A DNA stretch of 64,000 nucleotides, from NCBI GenBank assembly GCA_037179385.1, contig CM074188.1, positions 26,987,318 through 27,051,317 of the forward strand, read 5' to 3'. Shown here one piece after another: positions 20,301 through 27,652 of the stretch (within the stretch, counting starts at the first letter, position 1; every line of letters starts with the position of its first letter). A program made the position numbers and the translations under genes. The DNA comes from Holothuria scabra. Taxonomy: Eukaryota; Echinodermata; Holothuroidea; Aspidochirotida; Holothuriidae. The notes under the pieces are model-generated. The model had not been told where the DNA came from and did not search any database. It was given only the letters and a program-made list of their open reading frames with translations.

Positions 20301-22866
20301 TGACTGGCCACCAAGTGAAATCTGCTTCAAATATTGCATCATTTGGCCTCTAGGAATTTGCCAGAATCTGAATTTTTGGCAATTTCTTTCAATACAGATG
20401 TTTCTGACCACTTTCAGTTTACAGAGATATGGTACCAAAACATAAAGAGTATTGTGGATGGATTAGGTTAGGTTAGATGGAGTTTGACGACCACGGCCTT
20501 TTCTCAGTTGCGGCTTGTTTCCCCTACCCCATTGCTTATGCTGAGCACCAGTCACAATGGCGGTAGGTTCCGCTTTCAAAGTTTTCGGTAAGACCCGGCC
20601 AGGACTCGAACTCCCGACTGCCCGACTGCAAGTCTGATGCTCTAACCACTCGAACATGCAGTCTGTCTGTTGATGGTGATGGAAGCGAACTTAAAACCCT
20701 TAAGAGCTTAACAACAAAGATCTTTCACATAAAAACTAATCTTATTTACGACTAAGATTCAAAAAGATTACAAAAGACCTTTCCCACTTGTTTCATCCAT
20801 TCCCGACACTCCCTAACCGGAACATTACACCATTTGATTTTACTGGTTGAGGTAACGAAAAATAGGAAGAGAATTTATTTTTAATCTCTTAACTATTGAC
20901 TCGTGTAATAATTCTGGAGGCATTTTCTGAAAACAGAAACATTTTTGTCGCACAAGTAATTGTTTCATAGACATAGAGGCCCTCACCTGAGACCAAGCTC
21001 AGTGGGAGATTTATCATCGTTTGGTTTCCCTTTTCCGTTTGGGGAGTGTAGAAAAGAGTGTTTGCTCTTGTCTCTATTGTTTTGGGCCCCTTGTCTTTGT
21101 TGTCAAAGTCATTGTCATTCTGAGGGCATCCCATGACACTGAAGGTTCACAAGACAGATCTATGAAAATGAAAATTCAAATGAGAAAAGTTACATCAGAC
21201 CGAAGATGTTAAGGGTTCTTGAGACCAAAAGGGTTCGCTACAATGAAAACAGGAAAAGGTCTCTGACACCGAAAATGAAAATAGGCCTGCGAACCTGAAA
21301 ATGAATACCGGCTGGCAGGTTTTTAATGTCAGTCTCTCAAAACTTTTTTTCATTTTTGGTCTTGCGGACCCTATTTTCTTTCCAATCTTAAGAACCTTCA
21401 TTCTCGTGAACCCCTTTTGGTTTTCCGACTGGTTGGCGAACCTTGGGCTTGTGAACCCTATTACATCTTCGATCTCGTTGACCTTCTTTTTAGCATGACC
21501 TGTAACAGTCATTATCATCGTCTCATATCGTCCTTCCCCATAACAGGAGGAAGTGAGATACTCTGAGGTATATGAAGGGGAGGCTGCAACTCCAGACCCA
21601 CCAGCCCCTCAACCCAGGACCAGATTAAAGAAGACAGTGGAAGGTTTAATGCAAAGGAAGGTAAGTAATAAATCTAACTTTGTAAATAACAGACTTCTTT
21701 CATCTTGAAATTGTTTCCTTGAATAAAATAGTACATAGGCATATCCATAGGAGATCAAGTGTGATTGTATTGGATGACATTCTTGTTCTATGTTAAAGGC
21801 CAAATCCTCTTACAACCGATATTTTCAATTGTCTGTTATTCCAATTCTCCTTACCATGCAGTGTAATGTGAGCTACAGTACTGTGCATTGTTTCATCATT
21901 TGCTGTCGTTCATTGACCTGCACCAGTTGATAAATTCTGTAGATGACAACTAAAAATTGTAGCTTGGGTGAGATTTGGCTGCCTTCAATTAAAAATGAGG
22001 AAAAATACAGTGACATTGGAAGATGCGTGAGGTGCTAAGTCGTTTTGGAAAACCAAATCATTAGAATATTTCAACCGACATACTAGCTGTAACAAATCCT
22101 GAAATATGATTATGACATCTTTAGCATTTGTACATTTACATGTCTGTTTACAAGGCATTTTTTACAAATGTTCATTTACACCTGGCCAAATTTGAATGGT
22201 AAAGGCAGGAGGTCACAATGGCCAAGTTTCATTTCTACATGACTACAAAATATACAGAATACAAATACGAAAATATTAGTTTGAATAAAGATTCACAAAT
22301 TAGAACTTGACGGTTGCACCTAAAGTTAGAACTTAAAAAAATATATTTGGGAGTTGGCAAACTTGAACGAATAATATGCATCACCGTCAGTATCAGTGGC
22401 TTCAGCAGCATATCAAAGTTGAGGGAAAAAACTAGGGGCAGAGGATAATGTTTCCCGGGGGCAGCATGAAACCGCGCCCAAAGCATCCGTTCCTGGGGTG
22501 GGGGTCCAGGGAGTGAATCCTCCTTAAGCCCTGAGGCTTAAGCATATCTGAGGATGAAAAATTCAGTCTCTGGAGAGGTATATTATTTATTTGTTCGGTT
22601 GAATCCTTTTCTCAAAATTGCAGCGTCGACTCGGTATCATCTTTCTGAAATTATGACAGAAAAACAGCTAAAATGGAATCAGCATAAGTTCAGTAAAGTG
22701 CTTCCTTACTTGAATCAGATTATGAAAGATTCACATTTCTTTAATTTTTTAGTCTGGCTCGAAGCAAGAGACTCATTTTCGTCTGCCTAGACCAGAGAAG
22801 AAAAGACAATCACAAGTCCATGAGGACCATGGTGATAGTGACGAATCAGAGGACACTCGTCTATAG
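5114..22866 (+). CDS. SEA-EGF single-pass membrane protein, 3' six exons (5' incomplete)
   Basis: Exons 5114-5360, 6125-6209, 16328-16443, 17179-17525, 21547-21660 and 22753-22866 all have AG acceptors and GT donors, with matching phases (1, 2, 1, 0, 0). They sum to 1023 nt, giving 340 residues and a TAG. Residues 1-82 match the second half of a SEA domain, including 'RFFNGSIRADVDMVF', where the G-S lies at the family's autocleavage position. Residues 89-121 are an EGF domain with six cysteines (89, 95, 101, 110, 112, 121). A Ser/Thr/Pro-rich stalk follows, then a helix at about 154-178 and a 160-residue acidic/basic tail. NGS, NST and NQT are possible N-glycosylation sites. The first half of SEA and any signal peptide lie upstream and were not found. 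Family: mucin/IMPG-like SEA-EGF-TM proteins; the orthologue is not known to me. Confidence 0.85.
5838..5995 (+). repeat. 5'-truncated tRNA-derived SINE copy
   Basis: Same body as the copies at 414-567 and 20465-20661: 'acccactgccattg', 'gcataagcagtagagtaggg', 'gccagtgagccacaactgg', 'aggctgtggc', 'aaactccatctaacctaa'. It lies in the intron between the SEA and first EGF exons. Confidence 0.75.
6125..6209 (+). CDS. Exon: first part of EGF domain (Cys1-Cys4)
   Basis: Acceptor 'ttatacag', donor 'gtgagt'. Translation IGFLECNQTTYCFNGGTC followed by LEEGRELVC gives EGF cysteines 1-4 with the conserved NGG-x-C turn. Phase 1 in, phase 2 out; it joins in frame to the exon at 16328, which supplies Cys5 and Cys6. 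Confidence 0.88.
6385..6643. mobile_element. Foldback MITE, family A (opposite orientation)
   Basis: Ends TATAGACGAATC / GATTCGTCTATA, with long inner inverted arms matching the element at 762-1015 read in reverse. Flanking TA is consistent with a TA duplication. It sits in the 10-kb intron, 176 bp after the EGF exon. No coding capacity. Confidence 0.8.
6644..7465. other. Intron sequence, nothing recognised
   Basis: Intron of the SEA-EGF gene. Short open frames lack family resemblance and splice context. Confidence 0.5.
7467..9508 (+). mobile_element. Tandem-core element E2 (complete)
   Basis: 5' hairpin GGTTTC...GAAACC (about 7469-7490), GT tract (7511-7542), about a dozen ~146-bp core units from 7550 to 9300, then a right arm ending in a TGCATTTTTGCA hairpin and 'TTCTGGTTTT'. 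Core units repeat 'cgttaacacgatatctcaag', 'ggatagatttcatatttggtatgtgg' in variants, and the half-site chain. Exact AGGTCAAAGGTCA occurs at about 7655, 7948, 8092, 8237, 8649 and 8939. Both arms match E1, so these are two insertions of one family. Frames of 60-130 codons across the core are by-products of the repeat. It lies inside the EGF-splitting intron. Confidence 0.8.
9509..10013. other. Intron sequence, nothing recognised
   Basis: No gene or repeat family recognised. The last 8 bases (10006-10013, CCCTAGAG) are the left target-site copy of the following element. Confidence 0.5.
10014..10507. mobile_element. hAT-like MITE, family B
   Basis: Starts CAGACTTCCTCAA and ends TTGAGGAAGCCTG, near-perfect inverted termini in the CAG...CTG form usual for hAT elements. 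Flanks are CCCTAGAG (10006-10013) and TCCTAGAG (10508-10515), an 8-bp duplication with 7/8 identity, close to the hAT-preferred nTCTAGAn. A second copy with its own duplication is at 18478-18985. About 494 bp, no transposase frame, so mobilised in trans. Confidence 0.85.
10678..11084. repeat. 0.4-kb direct repeat, copy 1
   Basis: From 'attatccaactgtc' to 'cccccacttcac', nearly identical to 12545-12953. I see only a handful of substitutions and one small indel ('ttactaactctc' versus 'ttactattactctc'). The two copies bracket 1460 bp. An LTR pair of a short non-autonomous element was considered, but the bases just before both copies are also shared and I see no primer-binding site or polypurine tract. 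A recent tandem or segmental duplication is equally possible. Confidence 0.75.
11085..12544. other. Spacer between the two direct repeats
   Basis: No reading frame above about 75 codons and no protein family recognised. Rich in 'aaaagc' and 'cctttccgac'-type words, with a poly-A run at 12409-12420. It may be the interior of a non-autonomous element whose terminal repeats are the flanking 0.4-kb copies. Confidence 0.35.
12545..12953. repeat. 0.4-kb direct repeat, copy 2
   Basis: Near-identical partner of 10678-11084. Its similarity ends at 'cacttcac' (12953), exactly where the RT-coding sequence begins; in copy 1 the same word is followed by 'tttattatgc'. Confidence 0.75.
12954..15080 (+). 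CDS. Reverse transcriptase ORF of truncated LINE
   Basis: The frame is open from the 5' junction through 15080. The 684-codon part from 13026 begins at GTG, not ATG, so no true start is seen. Counting from 13026: an N-terminal linker with 'PWYNDNLRKEKQKLRRAERLW' type sequence, then RT motifs 'LLDYSAAFDTIDH' (first catalytic Asp about 316), 'PQGSVIGPL' (about 376-384) and 'YADD' (406-409, both Asp intact), then thumb and a C-terminal region ending FKTNLKTHLFTLSY. The enzyme would copy element RNA at a nicked target. Endonuclease is missing, but the RT itself has no frameshift or stop, suggesting a fairly young copy. Confidence 0.9.
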   Translation, partial: NDIDLDKFRQDILNSKLYTAPCSEVNLLVRQYEAVLSELINIHAPLTCRKVTAHPHAPWYNDNLRKEKQKLRRAERLWLKSKLEVHKQIFRDQAYLYKNMILDSKRNHYQHYFEECNSRQLFQKVSSLSAPDSKHVLPHGFSSQPSLANNFSNFFANKVKCIKEDLHNMPANNDPHIPCEPCTSSFRGFSLISVKKVSSIIQNSPTTSCSMDPIPTWLLKKCIKQLAPIITKIINGSLQTGVFPESLKVAHITPLIKNAKLDCENLKNYRPVANLKFLAKSIERAAVLQIQDYLSHNNLHSKYQSAYRSHHSTESALLRVYNDLLLSADKGKESVLVLLDYSAAFDTIDHTILLQRLSNRFGFCETALCWFTSYFTNRLQHININGHLSEAHVPEEGVPQGSVIGPLAFTLYTSPIENIIESYGLSKMIYADDTQVYAIVDNRNCHSVLPQLETCVKDILSWSTTNSLKLNPEKTEVLHLVSRFRDTIPLTSISIGDSLITPAQSAKNLGVIFQNDLSLSQHINNVCRSASFALHKIGQLRHYLDAQTTEKLIHAFVTCRLDYGNSLFYGLPKHQISKLQRIQNSAARLVALTKSCDHITPVLRNLHWLPVQHRINYKILLLTYKCIHGFAPLYLKDLISNYKPLRELRSSSQSLLNVPSSVTHSYGDRAFSTVSAKLWNDLPSFVKNSSTVGQFKTNLKTHLFTLSY
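15147..15170. repeat. ATT-repeat tail of the LINE
   Basis: Eight ATT/TTA units directly after 'gaactgttat'. CR1/L2-type elements end in such short 3' repeats, not a poly-A tail, so this marks the 3' end of the insertion. Confidence 0.8.
15316..15954. mobile_element. Foldback MITE with TAGATACCAAACT termini
   Basis: Left TAGATACCAAACT and right AGTTTGGTATCTA are exact complements. A second inverted block lies inside ('gcgcggtgactcctcaatgag' region against 'tatgaggagtcagcgcg'). Flanking TA suits a TA duplication. About 640 bp, no convincing gene. It is 145 bp after the LINE tail in the same intron. Confidence 0.75.
16055..16275. repeat. ATGGGA-rich low-complexity stretch
   Basis: Words such as 'aatgggac', 'aatgggatttt' and 'catgggattttatggg' recur irregularly for about 200 bp. 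It ends 50 bp before the acceptor of the next EGF exon. No coding signal. Confidence 0.6.
16328..16443 (+). CDS. Exon: end of EGF domain (Cys5-Cys6) and stalk
   Basis: Acceptor 'accaaacag', donor 'gtgagt'. Joined in phase 2 it reads S-CDAGYTGSQCEDELV, the C-terminal EGF loop with the G-Y/F-x-G-x-x-C signature, then a Pro/Ser/Thr-rich segment likely to be O-glycosylated. Ends in phase 1. Confidence 0.88.
16444..17178. other. Intron
   Basis: Intron between the stalk and transmembrane exons. No repeat family or other feature recognised apart from a poly-T run near 16933-16944. Confidence 0.6.
17179..17525 (+). CDS. Exon: transmembrane helix and proximal cytoplasmic tail
   Basis: Acceptor 'tttctttgcaag', donor 'gtatat'. 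It encodes DVTEILLIIMATLSLVLLLV and onward, a hydrophobic helix of about 25 residues, then a Cys-Leu-Arg stop-transfer and a 90-residue hydrophilic segment rich in Glu/Arg/Ser with clustered Met-Glu-Arg near the end. No known cytoplasmic motif is recognised. Ends in phase 0. Confidence 0.85.
17526..18477. other. Intron, nothing recognised
   Basis: Start of the 4-kb intron before the exon at 21547. No gene or repeat family recognised. Bases 18470-18477 (TTCTAAGG) are the left target-site copy of the next element. Confidence 0.5.
18478..18985. mobile_element. hAT-like MITE, family B (second copy)
   Basis: Starts CAGGCATCCTTAATTAAA and ends ATTTGAGGCAGCCTG. It is colinear over its length with 10014-10507, including 'tctgaagcaccacattg', 'gaaaatttt.gtgtttcag' and 'cagtaat.attt'. 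Flanks TTCTAAGG (18470-18477) and TTCTAAGA (18986-18993) form an 8-bp duplication with 7/8 identity. Two independent duplications of nTCTAGAn type confirm the boundaries. Confidence 0.88.
18994..20464. other. Intron, nothing recognised
   Basis: AT-rich sequence of the SEA-EGF gene's fifth intron. No repeat with a partner in this window is recognised. Confidence 0.5.
20465..20661 (-). repeat. tRNA-derived SINE, full-length copy
   Basis: On the minus strand the head reads as a tRNA: an A-box-like TGGTTAGAGCA (complement at 20638-20648) and a B-box GAGTTCGAGTCC (complement at 20602-20613), about 35 bp apart. The body follows and ends CTCCATCTAACCTAACC. RNA polymerase III promoters of this type drive SINE transcription. 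Body-only copies are at 414-567 and 5838-5995, a fragment at 38233-38300, and a copy with altered head at 49592-49866. The partner LINE is unknown; the 3' ends do not resemble the LINE at 12954-15170. Confidence 0.85.
21165..21510. mobile_element. Degenerate foldback element
   Basis: Left CGAAGATGTTAAGGGTTC and the complement of the right side, CGAAGATGTAATAGGGTTC, are imperfect inverted copies. The similarity continues inward ('aagggttcgc' against 'ggcgaacctt'). Ends and target-site duplication are unclear. It lies just before the exon at 21547. Confidence 0.45.
21547..21660 (+). CDS. Exon: cytoplasmic tail, proline-rich part
   Basis: Acceptor 'ccataacag', donor 'gtaagt', phase 0 on both sides, 38 codons. 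Encodes EEVRYSEVYEGEAATPDPPA followed by a basic stretch ending LMQRK. The tyrosines within acidic context (RYSEVYEGE) could be phosphorylation sites, which is inference only. Confidence 0.82.
21661..22752. other. Last intron, nothing recognised
   Basis: Intron before the terminal exon. Contains a short G/C-rich stretch near 22435-22515 but no repeat or gene that I recognise. Confidence 0.5.
22753..22866 (+). CDS. Terminal exon: C-terminus of SEA-EGF protein
   Basis: Acceptor 'aattttttag'. Encodes SGSKQETHFRLPRPEKKRQS, then an acidic end HGDSDESEDTRL and TAG at 22864-22866. It ends in T-R-L with no canonical PDZ-ligand pattern (S/T-x-hydrophobic would need Thr two before the end, and Thr is there: T-R-L fits a class I PDZ ligand). 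That binding role is inference. Confidence 0.82.
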   Translation, partial: SGSKQETHFRLPRPEKKRQSQVHEDHGDSDESEDTRL

Positions 22867-24776
22867 GGATTTAATTTTTTCACGAATTGGGCAGAAGATC
22901 ATGAGTGTGATGGATAAAAACTTTTATTGAATCAGATGTTTTCTTTACACCACTCTTGAGCGACTGTCATAATTATATCCAAATTTTATAATCTTTACTT
23001 TTTTCGCAACTGTGTGTACAGCATATGATCATACGTGTCAATAACTGTGCATTCCTAATGTCAATACACAAAAAAATTGTCTATACTTGAATTTCACATC
23101 CAACTTACGTGAAGTTTATTTAGAAGGGAAATTCTGTTACGACACAGTCAGGAGGACTTTAGTAAAGTTATACTTGAGTGGTTGGCTTATAACTGTATTT
23201 ATTTCAGCATGTTCAATAGTTGCCTTATAAGAAATGAACATGTCACTGTCTTAGTCCAAAAGAGCACATGAGCTGAGAAGGTTAAAGTTCACTTCACCTG
23301 TGTCTCATTCCCATGATGCAATATTAAAATCATTTCTCACTATGAGTTTCTCTTAGCTATTGGTATATGACAGTGGATATTCAGGGTAGGCCTACCTGTT
23401 AAAATAAAAAGTAATTTTTGTACTTTAGTTGAATAATATAGTAATGAATTGTGGAAAATAGTGTAAATGCTGACTAAGTCTTTTGAAATATAATGCTTCA
23501 TGATGAGGATGATGTCAGACGCATGTGTAAATTTATACTCGACATATTAAAACAACTCTTATGAAATTTTAATGGCAGATTTATACTTTGGATTTAAATA
23601 AGCTTTATTTGTATACTGTATACATACATTACAAGCAGCTCAGAGCTCTCAGCCCTCCTGTTTCAAGCAAAAAATTCCCACAAGGCCCGCCCAGTTCCCG
23701 CCTTTCAATGTTGTGCCGAATGGGTTTTCCTACCCATATGGCTTTCATGTGCTTGACGTCCAATAAAGGCAAATTAACTTTGTTCTTAGTCAACATTGTG
23801 TATGGGTGCGTCAAATTCGTATATACTGCAGATGGCACGAAGCTTGGACTAAGCATTCCATGGGCCGCGTTCACTATATGTTAGGGTAATGCAGCTAGGA
23901 GAAGCATTGGTATTGTGCAGTAATGTACTAAATTGAAGTGCAATCATAAAACACTACAGTCCATTTCAAACCTAACATTTTGTAAACAGTCGTATAAGGA
24001 TATGATTTGCGCTAAAGTCGTGCTTATGCTTCTTTGTTCATATTTCCACTCCTCGTGGTACAAAGGATTAACCGGAATTTGGTATTATAAAATTTTGAGA
24101 GCTCTTCAAACTGAAAGTTTTAAAGCACAAAGTTATTTTATCATTTAGAATATCATATATCTTTTGCAAATTACTCATTTTTTTTTTTAATTTATTTTAA
24201 AGTGAAGGCATATTTTACACAGATGTTGTATTTTATTCATCAAATTGACATCTTCAACTCAAACATTTTACTAAAAACTTATGCTATGTAAAGTTAAAAA
24301 TTTAACAAATTAAGCAGTAAAGATAAAAAAATAGCAATAAAAATCTTGATGTATCATTTTGTCTTTCAAAACATTCAACTTATGACTTTTCATATCTCAT
24401 CACATTTCATTGAGATCATTTCATTTTCTTATCGAGCACATTTTAACATTGTTACTTGTTGTCCTACCATCTTTTCACCTATCATAAATTGATATTCTAG
24501 AAATAAATTTCCTTTGTAATAATATTCTTTTCTGAATATTTTTTTCATTGTTTTATTGATGTCAGTTCCATTGATACCCCCTCCCCCAGCCTCTCCTTTC
24601 CGAAGTCTTCAAAGCTATTGCAAACTGCTTTGGAAATTAAGTACTCATTGACATGGGACCATGTGCCTAAAATGTAAACCACTTTATGGAACCGTTGCTA
24701 AGTAGGATCATGTTCTTATGATGTGATCCAATGGTAGGTGTATTTGTCTCATTTTAAATGTGGACAATTGCCCATT
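22867..24776. other. 3' UTR and intergenic sequence
   Basis: No gene seen. AATAAA at 23403-23408 is a candidate poly-A signal for the SEA-EGF gene, giving a 3' UTR of about 550 nt; this is a guess. Bases 24769-24776 (TGCCCATT) are the left target-site copy of the following hAT-like element. Confidence 0.4.
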
Positions 24777-25142
24777 CAGGGGTGGCGCAAGCGGGGGGAC
24801 CGGGGGGCATGCCCCCCCATCCCCGTTGGGGAAGGTCGGGGTTTTGTCGGGGATGCCTAAAAAATAAAATAAAAAATATTAAAAAAACCCACAATGACTG
24901 AAGCTACTGGATGGGCGATCTAGAACATATTTTTTGTTTTGTAATGCTATTTTAATACATGTCGGAATTGATTTTAAATCACTTCTTAACTCTATTAAAC
25001 CTCGTTCTCTGTACCTTGTCCTATCTCTTCCCCCGTCGGGGAAGGACGGCAATTTTTCTGGCAGGCCTGAACATGAAAAATATAAAGGACTGAAGTTACT
25101 GGATGGATGACCATGATTTTTTTCTTTTTGAACAATTTTTTA

Positions 25143-25476
25143 TTCCTTGCCGAAGGCAGGCAAGGTATCTATGCGATGGTGATGTCATATGTGTGTGTGT
25201 GTGTGTGAGCTTGTAAACGATACCTTGCCGGGTACAGGCCGATCACGAGGGCTGAGGCCTCGCACGTCTTTCCTCGATCACGCGGAGCTCGTAACTGGCG
25301 TAGCTACCCGAAAATTCGGACACTGCACCGAGCTCTTTCACGTGATCTGCAAGAGCCCGCCCTCACTCGCAGCATTCACGTGCTGCATGACATAAACGGT
25401 TGAAGGGGAATTCCGACCATTTCCTGACGGGGAACAGTTCTGTGTACCCAGTAAGGCATTGAATACGGGTATGCCC

Positions 25477-25512
<36 letters not shown>

Positions 25513-27652
25513 ACACTTTTGCTTGTAAACACGGTATCTCAAGAAGGGTAGGTATGACTAATTTCATATTTGGGGTGTGGGTTGGCCATATTGAGTAGAT
25601 GATCCCTATTTTTTGTGGAGGTCAAAGGTCAATAGGGGTCAAGAGAGGTCAAAGGGTCAAAACCTTGTAAACACGATATCTCAAGAACAGTACAAGTGAT
25701 TATACTCATATTTAGTTTGTGAGTTGTTCATATTAAGTAAATGATCTGTAAAGATTTTCGTGGAGGTCAAAGGTCATTTGGGGTCACCAGAGATCAAATG
25801 GTAAATTCCTTAGAAAATTGCTTGTAAACACGGTATCTCCAGAAGGGTAAGTGTGACTAATCTCATATTTGGTGTGTTGGTTGGCAATATTGATTAGATG
25901 ATCCCTATTGATTTTGGTGGGGGGTCAAGGTCATGAGAGGTCAAATGGTAAATTGCTTGTAAACATGGTATCTCAAGAAGGGTAAGTGTGACTAATCTCA
26001 TATTTGGTGTGTGGGTTGGCCATTGTGAGAAGATGGTCCCTTTTGATTTTGGTGGAGGTCAAAGGTCATTAGGGGTCACAAGAGGTCAAAGGGTCAAAAC
26101 CTTGTAAACACGATATCTCAAGAACGGTACCTGTGACTACGCTCATATTTGGTTTGTGGGTTGGTCAAATTGAGTAGATGAAACATATTGTTTGTGGTAG
26201 AGGTAAAAGTTCATTTGGGGTCATGAGAGGTCAAATGGTAAATTGCTTGTAAACATGGTATCTCAAGAAGGGTAAGTGTGACTTATCTCATTTTTGCTGT
26301 GTGGGTTGGCCATATTGAGCAGATGATTCCTGAAATTTTTGGTGGAGGTCAAAGGTCATTAGGGGTCACGAGAGGTTAAAGGGTCAAAACCTTGTAAACA
26401 CGATATCTCAAGAACGGTACCTGTGACTACGCTCATATTTGGTTTGTGGGTTGGTCAAATTGAGTAGATGAAACATATTGCTTGTGGTAGAGGTAAAAGT
26501 TCATTTGGGGTCATGAGAGGTCAAATGGTAAATTGCTTGTAAACATGGTATCTCAAGAAAGGTAAGTGTGACTTATCTCATTTTTGCTGTATGGGTTGGC
26601 CATAACGAGTAGATGATTCCTGAAATTTTTGGTGGAGGTCAAAGGTCATTAGGGGTCACGAGAGGTTAAAGGGTCAAAACCTTGTAAACACGATATCTTA
26701 AGAACGGTACCTGTGACTACGCTCATATTTGGTTTGTGGGTTGGTCAAATTGAGTGGATGAAACATATTGTTTGTGGTAGAGGTTAAAGTTCATTTGGGG
26801 TCATGAGAGGTCAAATGGTAAATTGCTTGTAAACATGGTATCTCAAGAAGGGTAAGTGTGACTTATCTCATTTTTGCTGTATGGGTTGGCCATATTGAGT
26901 AGATGATTCCTGAAATTTTTGGTGGAGGTCAAAGGTAATAGGGGTCACGAGAGGTTAAAGGGTCAAAACTTCGTGAACAAAATATCTCAAGAACGGTACA
27001 TTTGACTATGCTCATATTTGGTGTGTGGGTTGTCCATATTAAGTAGATGATCCCTATAGATGTTCGTGGAGGTCATAAGTTATTTGGGGTCATGAGAGGT
27101 CAAAACATAGTGAACACGGTATCTCAAGAAAAATGCATATGACTAAGCTCTTGTTCATTGTGTGGGCTGGCCATATTGACATGGTGATCCCAGTTGATTT
27201 TCGTGAAGGTCAAAGTTCATTTGTGGTTAATAGTGTCAAAGTCTGAAACTTGCTTGCATAGTATTACTGTACAAGAAAGATAACTTGTAGGGTCTTCATA
27301 CTTGACATGTAGATGATGCATATTGAAGAAATGATCCGAATAGTTTTTGGTGGATGTCAAATCTCACTTTGGTTCACAAGGGGTCAAAGTCTCAACATCA
27401 TATTTACACAAATTTCCCATGGTTGGAGTCTTAGATACTGAAAAATTTCACACATAGTATGTAGATGTGATACCATGAGCAGAACCCTAGTTCTTGCAGA
27501 AAGCTTCGCTGCCTTGCATGTATAATTTCTGGGTACTTTACAGAGCACTGTTAATTTGAAAAACATTACGAAGCACTATCAATTTGAAAAAAAAAGATAG
27601 GCTTAAATTTCAGTGGCAAGGAATCACTAAGCCTTTTGGCTTTCTGGTTTTG
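25143..27652 (+). mobile_element. Tandem-core element E3, nested in the hAT element
   Basis: Same plan as E1 and E2 but a distinct subfamily: 5' hairpin CCTTGCCGAAGGCAGGCAAGG region (25145-25165), GT tracts, about twelve ~146-bp core units (25510-27300), and a right arm ending in an AAGCC-TTTT-GGCTT hairpin plus 'TCTGGTTTT'. Units from about 26090 to 26960 alternate in two types, so the real period there is about 292 bp. The half-site chain is extended to five: AGGTCA-1-AGGTCA-4-GGGTCA-4-AGGTCA-2-GGGTCA (for example near 26056-26095). The empty target is seen in the hAT copy at about 36460-36500 (reverse strand). Confidence 0.8.
25208..25477. other. GC-rich segment between two GT tracts of E3
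   Basis: About 270 bp, clearly richer in G+C than the surroundings ('gccgatcacgagggctgagg', 'gatcacgcggagctcg'), found in E3 only. Neither E1 nor E2 has it between hairpin and core. It has no half-site chain. Possibly sequence captured by the element; no gene recognised. Confidence 0.5.
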
